Below, in pieces: positions 1 to 5,095 of a DNA stretch of 6,960 nt; the stretch's first letter is position 1, and the number at the start of each line of letters is the position of its first letter. This stretch comes from Solirubrobacterales bacterium (lineage in GTDB: Bacteria; Actinomycetota; Thermoleophilia; Solirubrobacterales; Solirubrobacteraceae): NCBI GenBank assembly GCA_003151895.1, contig PLYX01000075.1, positions 1 through 6,960 of the forward strand, written 5' to 3'. Made by a program: the position numbers and the translations under genes. The notes beneath the pieces are model-generated. The model made no database searches. It was not told where the DNA came from and saw only the letters and a list, made by a program, of their open reading frames with translations.

Positions 1-1
1 C

Positions 2-64
2 CTCGTGCGCAACAAGACCAAGACCATCACTGCCGGCCAGCATTACACGGCCAAGCGACGCTGA
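2..64 (+). CDS. C-terminal end of an unidentified protein (partial)
   Basis: An open frame enters from the left edge and ends at TGA 62-64, giving 20 residues that end KTITAGQHYTAKRR. The basic, Thr/Ala-rich tail resembles the last beta-strand of secreted Ig-like or repeat domains common in Thermoleophilia surface proteins, but this is too short to assign. Support for it being coding is the strong hairpin that starts nine bases after the stop, where a terminator would sit. The reading frame could also be chance, because the piece is so short. The function cannot be told from this fragment. Confidence 0.5.
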   Translation, partial: LVRNKTKTITAGQHYTAKRR

Positions 65-72
65 GCAGCGAA

Positions 73-114
73 GGGCACCTGGCGACTCTCCGCCCGGAGG
101 GTCGCCAGGTGTCC
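73..114 (+). terminator. Long hairpin, probable terminator
   Basis: Bases 73-91 pair with 96-114 to make a 19-bp stem (two G-T wobbles, at 75/112 and 87/100) closed by the 4-base loop GCCC. The core arms CACCTGGCGAC (76-86) and GTCGCCAGGTG (101-111) are exact complements. No T-run follows, which is common for high-GC actinobacterial terminators. It lies between the stop at 64 and the next gene's ribosome binding site at 179, so it most likely ends the upstream transcript and separates the two genes. A smaller 6-bp hairpin (AGGCCG 138-143 with CGGCCT 152-157) follows in the leader of the next gene. Confidence 0.7.
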
Positions 115-178
115 CACGCCCACACCTTGGTGGCTAGAGGCCGTCGCTTCGCGGCCTGATGATGGGGGCCACAGCAAC

Positions 179-188
179 GGAGGAAGGG
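179..188 (+). promoter_or_regulatory. Ribosome binding site for the propeller gene
   Basis: GGAGGAAGGG ends eight bases before the ATG at 197. It is a near-perfect Shine-Dalgarno sequence at ideal spacing, so it fixes the start codon and therefore the unusually long, Arg-rich n-region of the signal peptide. Confidence 0.75.
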
Positions 189-196
189 ACGGGGCG

Positions 197-1954
197 ATGA
201 ACGCTCGACAGGCCGATACCAACAACCGAGCCAACCGCGACACGGGGCGGTCGGGGACGCGCTTGCCCAAGCTATGGACTGCGGGCGCCCTGGTCATCGC
301 GTGTGTGTTGAGCGGAGCACCGACCGCGATGGCGGCGCCGATCATCGACTACCCGGTCGAAGGCAGCAGCCAGCCAATCACGCGCCTGATCCCAGACCCG
401 GATGGCTCGATGTGGTTCATCCAGCAGCTCAGCGACACCGGCGACGACGCGACCAGCCAGTTCAGACTCGGCCGCAGCGATGACTCCGGCAACATCACGA
501 CGTTTCCTGCTCAAGCAGGGCGAGCGCTGTTCACCGAGGCCGCACCCGACGGGGTCGGGGGCGCCTGGGCACTGCGGGCGGAAACATGGACCTCGCAGTC
601 CCAGACCTACGGAGGCCTTACGCACATGAACGCCAGCGGCACCATCGAACACGTGCCCATGCCTCACGGACTGCTGCCGGACTCGATCAAGCTCGGGACC
701 GACGGAAACGCCTGGTTGCTCGGCTGCTCTGGCGTGCCGAACAGCGGCGAACAGCCGTGTAGCGCCTACAGCGTGTCTCCTGCGGGGAAGGTCAACTCAT
801 ATCCCCTGACATCAATCGACTACGAGCTGCCCACCCACGCGTACTACGCACAAGACACGATCATGCCCGCGACCGACGGCATGTGGATGAACCCCAGCCA
901 CACCTCGCCAGGCCACGTCGCGTTCGTAAGCTATTCCGGCACGGTGACCGTCGTTCCACTGGAAGCCGGGTTGGAATTCGTGGGTCCCGGTCCGGGGGAC
1001 GACGTGTGGTGGCAGCGCATTGAAGCGGCGTCGATCACCGTAGGGCTTCTGAGCCCTGCGGGTGAATTGAGCGCCGAGCAGACGCGGCCAGCGAACTTCA
1101 GCTTTCCGAATGCCTACTTCACGCAGGCTGGTCGCGGCGGGAACCTACTGTGGTCCGATAGCACGCCCTGGGACGAAAGCCAGACCGGTCAGGTCGGCAC
1201 CTATACTGCCTCTGGCAAGACGGAATACGTCGTGCCAAAGTGGGCAGTATCTGTGCCGCACGGCGAAGGGTTCTGGACGGGCGCCTGCACGTTCGGCACG
1301 CAGCTGCACGAGGCGAGCGACGGCGGCCTGTGGATCGTCTCAGGCGGCCATCCCAACATGGTCAGCTACCAGTCGTCGGGGGGTGGGTTCTCGACATTCA
1401 TGCCGGTGCCGCCGCCAATCCCGAAGGAGCTGGGTATCGACGACATGAAGGAAAGCACCACGGGCGGGCTCTGGTTCGCGCTCTACACTGAATCGGGTCA
1501 GACGCTGCTCGCCCGCGCTGACTCGCTCAGCCCGCCGCCCGGCCTGCCGTCCTATCCCGGGATGGGCAGCACGAGTTCCGCGCCTGAAACCCCGCAAGGG
1601 AGCACGACGAGCGCACGAGTGCGCGCCCGCACTGCGCTGGCCCGTGCGCTGGCGACGGCTCGCATCTCAATCGCCGGGCTGTGGGGCCAGCGCCACGCTG
1701 GGCACATCGCAGTCGTATATCCCGTCGCCGGCAAGGTGCAGGCGGCCGTGTCAATTCGTGCTGGCCGCCGCCGGCTGGTCATCGCCACAGGCCGGCTGAC
1801 CCGAACTTTTCCCGGCCTCGGAACCATCGCTATTCGTCCTACCCGCCTCGGCAAGACTCTCCTGCGGCACGCGCACCACTACGTCGAAGTGCTGATGATT
1901 TTCGCGGGCTCATCAGGCACCGTGGCGCGAGAAGCGCGGAGTCTGAGGTCGTAA
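197..1954 (+). CDS. Exported streptogramin-lyase-like (Vgb-type) beta-propeller protein
   Basis: A 585-residue protein. Residues 1-46 look like a secretion signal: a basic n-region to about residue 25, a hydrophobic core (about 28-41), and an APTAMA-AP cleavage site near 46/47. Residues 48-445 carry repeated propeller-blade signatures of the form (D/T)DGxxW, at about 67, 117, 167, 225, 265, 312, 373 and 420. Between them are strands ending in Pro such as TTFP, EHVPMP, NSYPL and TVVPL. This spacing of about 50 residues is that of Vgb/NHL-like propellers. I cannot identify the catalytic His/Glu set of true virginiamycin B lyase, so enzymatic activity should not be assumed. A Pro/Ser/Gly linker (445-472) leads to an Arg/Ala-rich C-terminal domain (about 475-585) ending in beta-like strands, a pattern seen in Thermoleophilia secreted proteins. 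It is probably extracellular or cell-wall associated. A good Shine-Dalgarno sequence supports the start. It appears monocistronic, with an IS remnant directly downstream. Confidence 0.8.
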   Translation: MNARQADTNNRANRDTGRSGTRLPKLWTAGALVIACVLSGAPTAMAAPIIDYPVEGSSQPITRLIPDPDGSMWFIQQLSDTGDDATSQFRLGRSDDSGNITTFPAQAGRALFTEAAPDGVGGAWALRAETWTSQSQTYGGLTHMNASGTIEHVPMPHGLLPDSIKLGTDGNAWLLGCSGVPNSGEQPCSAYSVSPAGKVNSYPLTSIDYELPTHAYYAQDTIMPATDGMWMNPSHTSPGHVAFVSYSGTVTVVPLEAGLEFVGPGPGDDVWWQRIEAASITVGLLSPAGELSAEQTRPANFSFPNAYFTQAGRGGNLLWSDSTPWDESQTGQVGTYTASGKTEYVVPKWAVSVPHGEGFWTGACTFGTQLHEASDGGLWIVSGGHPNMVSYQSSGGGFSTFMPVPPPIPKELGIDDMKESTTGGLWFALYTESGQTLLARADSLSPPPGLPSYPGMGSTSSAPETPQGSTTSARVRARTALARALATARISIAGLWGQRHAGHIAVVYPVAGKVQAAVSIRAGRRRLVIATGRLTRTFPGLGTIAIRPTRLGKTLLRHAHHYVEVLMIFAGSSGTVAREARSLRS

Positions 1955-2239
1955 GAGGTTGTCCCGTAGCTCGTAGAAGTTTGTAGGTGGCGGTCCTCCC
2001 GCTTCGTCCGGTCTTGCTGGGACCGTGGCGAGTGCAAATCAGTCCATCGAGACGAGAGGAACCGCCATGAAGACCGTAGAGCAGAGGCGGGACGCACGTG
2101 AGAAGCTCGCGCTGCCGGAGCGGGTGCAGGGGACGCGCTGGGGGAGCTGGCTGGTGCGGCGAAGGAAGGGCTGCTGGCGCTCAGCGTTGGTGTTGGGCTG
2201 GGCGTGCTCAGCGAGATGATGGAGTCCGAGCCGGATGAG
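1955..2239 (+). mobile_element. IS256-family insertion sequence remnant (left end)
   Basis: The broken transposase start at 2067 is preceded by about 110 bases with no gene between it and the propeller stop codon; this is probably the element's left leader. GAGGTTGT (1955-1962) nearly repeats GAGGTCGT (1945-1952) across the stop codon, but I cannot prove that this marks the element's end. No matching right-hand inverted repeat was found before 2768, so most of the element, including the catalytic part of the transposase, has been lost. The left boundary is a guess. Confidence 0.45.
2067..2239 (+). pseudogene. IS256-family transposase, N-terminal fragment with frameshift
   Basis: ATG 2067 has a good ribosome binding site (AGAGGA, six bases upstream) and opens with MKTVEQRRDAREKLALPERVQ. 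The frame then becomes nonsense and stops at about 2219. In the frame one base back, from about 2135, the sequence reads ALGELAGAAKEGLLALSV and then GVGLGVLSEMMESEPDE. This is the recognisable N-terminal segment of IS256-family transposases, where the same motif normally leads into a conserved Gly-Pro-Lys-Gly stretch. That stretch is missing here and similarity ends near 2239. The gene is therefore broken twice: by a net one-base deletion around 2125-2135, and by loss of everything after about residue 55 of a protein normally near 400 residues. It cannot make a working transposase. The family call is from remembered family sequence, not a search. Confidence 0.72.
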
Positions 2240-2304
2240 CGAGCGCGAGCAGTGATCGAGGCCGCACGCTTGGTCGTCGTCCCGAGCATTAGCGCGCCAA
2301 GGCC

Positions 2305-2398
2305 GTGGAACACTCCTGCTTTGCCCTGGGCAAACAGGAGTGCGATGCACAGGCGGCGGTTCTGCCGCCTGTGTTCCGAACCGGCCGTGTCGTTCCAC
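2305..2398. repeat. Nested inverted-repeat structure (two hairpins inside a closing stem)
   Basis: An outer 7-bp stem, GTGGAAC (2305-2311) with GTTCCAC (2392-2398), encloses two hairpins. The first (2311-2342) pairs CACTCCTG with CAGGAGTG and TTTGCC with GGCAAA, with one bulged C at 2319 and a CTG loop. The second (2348-2373) is a perfect 10-bp stem, CACAGGCGGC with GCCGCCTGTG, with a 6-base loop. An alternative closing pair is GGAA 2307-2310 with TTCC 2374-2377. The result is a cruciform or three-way-junction-like fold. Its role is unknown: it could be a small mobile repeat (MITE- or REP-like), a structured RNA, or a recombination site. Confidence 0.6.
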
Positions 2399-2411
2399 CT
2401 TTATGGATCGC

Positions 2412-2446
2412 GGAACACTGCTGCTCTTGGCGATAGCACGAGTGTT
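2412..2446. repeat. Second copy of the GGAACACT-type hairpin unit
   Basis: The 16 bases at 2412-2427 match 2307-2322 at 14 positions (GGAACACTsCTGCTyT), so this is a diverged second copy of the motif that opens the preceding structure. It too begins a hairpin: AACACT (2414-2419) pairs with AGTGTT (2441-2446), then after a 2x2 mismatch TGCT pairs with AGCA, leaving a 9-base loop. The arms differ between the copies while each still pairs with itself, which suggests the fold has been kept. Confidence 0.5.
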
Positions 2447-2623
2447 GAGGGGATCCAGTGCCCGTGTTCGTGGAGCCGGCGGGATCGATTCGCGGTCTCC
2501 AGACGGCCTGCCGGTCTGCGTCGCCACACTGCCCCCGCGGATCCGATCCCGGGCGCCGAGGCGGATAACGATGCTCGTGGATCAAACCTCGCGCACGTCG
2601 GCTCGCGCCTACCATCGAGTGCG

Positions 2624-2644
2624 ATCAACCGCGCGCTGGTTGAT
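2624..2644. repeat. Short perfect hairpin
   Basis: ATCAACC (2624-2630) and GGTTGAT (2638-2644) are exact complements around the loop GCGCGCT. It is AT-richer than its surroundings and about 125 bases before the membrane-protein gene. It could be an operator-like dyad or a weak terminator, with no evidence to decide between them. Confidence 0.4.
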
Positions 2645-2755
2645 TCGTCCGGCCGATGCCGTCGTTCAGCCGCCTTCCAGAGCAAACAGCGTCGCGAACT
2701 CGTGTACTTCCTCGCGCAGTTGCGCAGCCGGGCGAAATGAGGTTCGGGCGTTCGG

Positions 2756-2761
2756 TATTCT
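2756..2761 (+). promoter_or_regulatory. Possible -10 element for a leaderless transcript
   Basis: TATTCT (fits the actinobacterial TANNNT -10 pattern) ends six bases before GTG 2768. No ribosome binding site precedes that GTG or the alternative ATG at 2789, so transcription starting at the G of the start codon (leaderless mRNA) would explain how it is translated. No clear -35 box is visible. The same geometry, a -10 hexamer followed by six bases and then the start codon, occurs at the transposase gene further right. Confidence 0.35.
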
Positions 2762-2767
2762 CGCCCT

Positions 2768-3379
2768 GTGCCGAAAACGTGGTCCACCATGAGGCATCGT
2801 AGCGTCGGCGTTTGGGCAGTCCTGCTGTTGTTGCCGATGATCCCGGTCGCCGTCTTCTACGTCGTCTTCGCGAACCAGAACTACTTCGAATTGAAGGAAG
2901 CGGCGCGTGGCATCGTGACGACGGGGCCGATCGCGGCGTACTTCGCTCTCGTGTGGCTCGGGTCGAGGATCTACAAGCAGATTCCTACGGTCGCACCCAT
3001 GGACCTTCTCGCGAAGAAACTGATCGGAACCTCGTGGCGTTTCATCGCGCACTCTTTCCACAGCACAGATCGCCAGGGAACTTTCTCGGTGACGGAAGGG
3101 AAGATCGGAGATCTCGTCTTCGCCGGCAACTTCCAAGACTCGGAAGGCAAAAATGTCGGGGACTGGACGTCAACCATGTCACGTAGCGAGAACGACAGGA
3201 TACAGGTCGTCTACACGTTGAAGGACTTGTCCAGACCAAGTGCGGATGAGACCACGGGAATGCTTAGCCTCACGACCGCCGACAAGGATCTCAAGCGGAT
3301 GATCGGCGACTGGGTCGTCCTCGGGCGCGCCGAGGCGCACGGCGAAATCTCCTGCACGAGAGACGCCGCCTCGGCGTGA
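2768..3379 (+). CDS. Two-helix membrane protein with beta-barrel-like domain (Cap15 / S-2TMbeta-like)
   Basis: A 203-residue protein. Two hydrophobic segments, about 14-35 and 48-68, form a membrane hairpin. Residues about 85-198 are soluble and strand-rich: GTSW (87-90), a Gly-punctuated run of alternating residues, VGDW (130-133), VVYTL (147-151), MLSLTT (165-170), GDWVVLGR (180-187) and HGEISCTR (191-198). Two membrane helices followed by a lipocalin-like barrel with an opening GxxW and a closing G-W/Y-R-G-I-R pattern is the layout of Cap15 (SMODS-associated 2TM-beta) proteins. These bind cyclic nucleotides and open the membrane during CBASS abortive infection. The match is architectural and no cyclic-nucleotide synthase is in the window, so the role is inferred. 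The start is GTG 2768 (in-frame stop at 2738-2740); ATG 2789 is possible. The stop overlaps the HAD start by four bases, so the two are translationally coupled. GC is about 55% over 3001-3300, well below the neighbours, hinting at transfer. Alternative: an uncharacterised lipocalin-like membrane protein. Confidence 0.7.
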   Translation: MPKTWSTMRHRSVGVWAVLLLLPMIPVAVFYVVFANQNYFELKEAARGIVTTGPIAAYFALVWLGSRIYKQIPTVAPMDLLAKKLIGTSWRFIAHSFHSTDRQGTFSVTEGKIGDLVFAGNFQDSEGKNVGDWTSTMSRSENDRIQVVYTLKDLSRPSADETTGMLSLTTADKDLKRMIGDWVVLGRAEAHGEISCTRDAASA

Positions 3380-4053
3380 CCCCGCTGGCGTCTTCATCCG
3401 CTACTGGCGGTCTGATTAAAGCGGTCGTCTTTGACATGGACGGTGTCCTCTTCGAGGGGCGCAATTTCTGGATGGATCTGCACCTGCTGCTTGGTGGTGA
3501 TGTGGTCGAGGCGCGCAGCCTGCTCGACCGCTACCTCGACGCCGATTACGCGATGCTCGCCGAGGAGATCGTCGGTAAGCGCTGGCGCGGCAAGGCGGCC
3601 AAGCCTTATCTCGAGCTCGTGGCCGAGCGCCGCTATCAGCTGGGCGTACGGGAGACGGTCGCTTTCCTGCGCGAGAGCGGGATTGCGACGGCGATCGTCT
3701 CCTCGGGACCGGACCTGCTTGCGGAGCGCGCCAAGCGCGAGCTTGGGGTTGACGCGATCCGCGCCAACGGCGTGGAGATCCGCGATGGGCGGATCAGCGG
3801 GACCGCGACGATCCGAGTGCCGCAAGGCGAGAAGGCGGCAGTCGCACTCGACGTACTCACCGACTTCGGCGTAGGTGCCGATCAGGTCGCGGCTGTAGGC
3901 GACTCGGACGCGGACGTCGCGCTTGCCGAACGTGTCGCGGTACCGATCGCCTACGACTCCTCCTCCGAACGGCTGACGAATATTGCGGCGCACAAGCTCA
4001 AGCACGGCGAGCTGTCTCGTGTGCGCCAGATCGTCGAATCGATGAGTCGCTAA
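3376..4053 (+). CDS. HAD-superfamily phosphatase (SerB-like, HAD-IB type)
   Basis: A 225-residue cytosolic hydrolase with every HAD core motif. Motif I is VVFDMDGVLF with the nucleophile D20 and acid/base D22. Motif II is the Ser in IVSSG (109-110). Motif III is K153 in GEKAA. Motif IV is VGDSDADVALAE with D176 and D180 for magnesium. A small helical cap (about 28-85) sits between motifs I and II, as in phosphoserine phosphatase and its relatives. The chemistry is therefore phosphomonoester hydrolysis through an aspartyl-phosphate; the substrate is not readable from sequence. The GTG start overlaps the previous gene's TGA (GTGA, 3376-3379) with no strong ribosome binding site, so translation probably depends on ribosomes finishing the membrane-protein gene. 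Hence the two products likely work together. GC is about 68% over 3541-3780, unlike its partner. It could be an ordinary metabolic phosphatase co-opted by position, or a modifier of a signal nucleotide or phospho-substrate; both are inference. Confidence 0.85.
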   Translation: MTPLASSSATGGLIKAVVFDMDGVLFEGRNFWMDLHLLLGGDVVEARSLLDRYLDADYAMLAEEIVGKRWRGKAAKPYLELVAERRYQLGVRETVAFLRESGIATAIVSSGPDLLAERAKRELGVDAIRANGVEIRDGRISGTATIRVPQGEKAAVALDVLTDFGVGADQVAAVGDSDADVALAERVAVPIAYDSSSERLTNIAAHKLKHGELSRVRQIVESMSR

Positions 4054-4075
4054 ACGCGCATCGCGAAGTGCGCGT
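4054..4075 (+). terminator. Hairpin just after the HAD stop codon
   Basis: ACGCGCA (4054-4060) pairs exactly with TGCGCGT (4069-4075) around an 8-base loop, starting immediately after TAA 4051-4053. No T-run follows. Its position makes it a probable terminator for the two-gene operon. The stretch from 4076 to 4273 holds nothing I can support; a plus-strand frame at 4115-4402 has no recognisable product. Confidence 0.5.
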
Positions 4076-4273
4076 CGGAGCCTCGGCCGATCGCCCTAAC
4101 TGCTTTCTCGTTGGATGCTAGTAGTTGCCTGTCGCTTCTCTGCTCTTCATCGGCGGCAATGGACAGGGCTTGAGGTTCTTCGGCTACGTGGCCCCTGCCG
4201 CTTTCACAGCATTCCGGCAGTCATGACGAGACTGCCCAGATTGAGGAGGAGCACCACGCTCGGTCGCGGCGCC

Positions 4274-4999
4274 TCAGGCTCCTCCTTGACGGCGATGCAG
4301 AAGTCTTCGGCGGCAGGTTCGTCGCTCCCCCTCCAGACGAGGACGAGAACTGGAGGGCACCGAGGCGACAGCTCCCGCATCGCCAGGCGAGAGCGAGCGT
4401 GAGCCGATCGTCAAGGGGTGCCTTCGGGGGATCGTCCGATGCGTGCGTGAGCAGAGCGCAGCAGAGACGCTCGCCTCGGATCTCACGCGAAGCGACAGCT
4501 GCGCCGGTCGTGGTTCGCGTCGGTCGGCAAGCAGTAGATCGAGCGCCCGTCCTGGATGAGCGCCGAGGTCGCGCTTTCCAGTGCAGCCATCGGCCCAGCG
4601 CGGACAGCGCAGCCACCAACCTCGCGTCGACCGGTCGAGCAGCATCGGCGTCGCACAGATCGGACACGGCTCGCTGGCACGCACGGTCTCTATCCGGCGC
4701 ACGAGCCGCTGATTGTCGACCAGCTTGACCCCGACCTTGGCCGCCTCGACGATCACCGGCTCGGTGAAGTGCGACAACGTTACGAAGATGCCATCCTCGC
4801 CACGGAGCCCTTCGCGCATGAGCGTTCCCGCGAGCTTGCGTATCTCGTCCACGCCCACGGGCCACGACTGCCAGCGCTTGCACTGTACGAGCAGTTCCTC
4901 CTCGCCGCGGCGGATGCGGAGATCCACGTTGCCGTCAGCCTCCGCCTCTCGACCGGTCTCCTGTACATCCCAGCGAGTATCGACAGGAGCGCGTCTCGC
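4274..4999 (-). pseudogene. Mrr-type restriction endonuclease with C4 zinc finger, N-terminus missing
   Basis: The minus-strand frame runs from a stop at 5000-5002 to 4274 (241 residues visible). It starts mid-domain: RWDVQETG, then NVDLRIRRGEEELLVQCKRW, then GVDEIRKLAGTL and GIFVT. This is the PD-(D/E)xK core of the Mrr family, with catalytic candidates D26, Q39 and K41 of the visible frame (the QxK variant typical of Mrr). Next comes a topoisomerase-I-like zinc ribbon: CPIC at 112-115, and CPRWADGC with cysteines 132 and 139. Mrr proteins cut modified or foreign DNA. The usual N-terminal part before the catalytic Asp, including the start codon, is absent; the insertion sequence begins within a few bases of the break, so the gene was most likely interrupted by it and is inactive. 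Residues after about 165 match nothing I know, so the original stop could be displaced. A GTG at 4927 could start a shorter frame, but inside the fold. Confidence 0.75.
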
Positions 5000-5006
5000 C
5001 TATAGT

Positions 5007-5021
5007 CCGAAGTTCCCCCTG
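5007..5021 (+). repeat. Left terminal inverted repeat of the IS
   Basis: CCGAAGTTCCCCCTG is the exact reverse complement of 6946-6960. Pairing stops at 5022 (G here, T in the complement of the right end). This is the end distal to the transposase promoter, lying after its stop codon. Confidence 0.85.
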
Positions 5022-5095
5022 GTGTGATGGCGGATTTCGCCGGGTTTGCTGGTGGTTGCTGGGTTTTTGGAGAGTCTTGCGTGTTCGGGTCGTGT

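Larger units (their letters stand above)
2240..2767. other. Gene-poor spacer rich in inverted repeats
   Basis: No convincing gene. Open frames cross this stretch on both strands (for example plus 2204-2740 and 2340-2792, minus 2401-2790), but their translations are Arg/Ser/Pro-rich without recognisable motifs, overlap one another, and lack ribosome binding sites. Such frames are expected by chance at high GC. What stands out is secondary structure: hairpins at 2311-2342, 2348-2373, 2414-2446 and 2624-2644, plus a weaker one near 2500-2518. The stretch separates the IS256 remnant from the membrane-protein operon and may be the scar of a larger deletion. Confidence 0.55.

Noticed and set aside
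2305..2398. Integron attC-like site (outer arms GTGGAAC and GTTCCAC)
   Set aside because: The arms share only AAC/GTT with the attC consensus RYYYAAC/GTTRRRY, the fold is two side-by-side hairpins rather than one long imperfect stem, and no integrase or cassette array is visible.
2401..2790. Minus-strand open frames across the spacer
   Set aside because: No motifs, several compete in the same DNA, and one overlaps the start of the well-supported membrane-protein gene.
2204..2792. Overlapping open frames on the plus strand (2204-2740, 2340-2792)
   Set aside because: The translations are low-complexity Arg/Ser/Pro-rich, lack ribosome binding sites and known motifs, and the first is just the run-on of the broken IS256 transposase frame.
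2240..4273. A CD-NTase or other signal-nucleotide synthase next to the Cap15-like gene
   Set aside because: No frame here shows the Gly-Ser...DxD nucleotidyltransferase signature. The partner is a HAD phosphatase, so a standard CBASS operon cannot be claimed.
4115..4402. Plus-strand 95-codon frame after the HAD gene
   Set aside because: No recognisable product or ribosome binding site, and it overlaps the antisense Mrr remnant, whose motifs are clear.
4221..4883. Second minus-strand frame overlapping the Mrr remnant
   Set aside because: Its translation is Arg/Ala-rich shadow sequence, whereas the other frame shows the catalytic and zinc-finger motifs.
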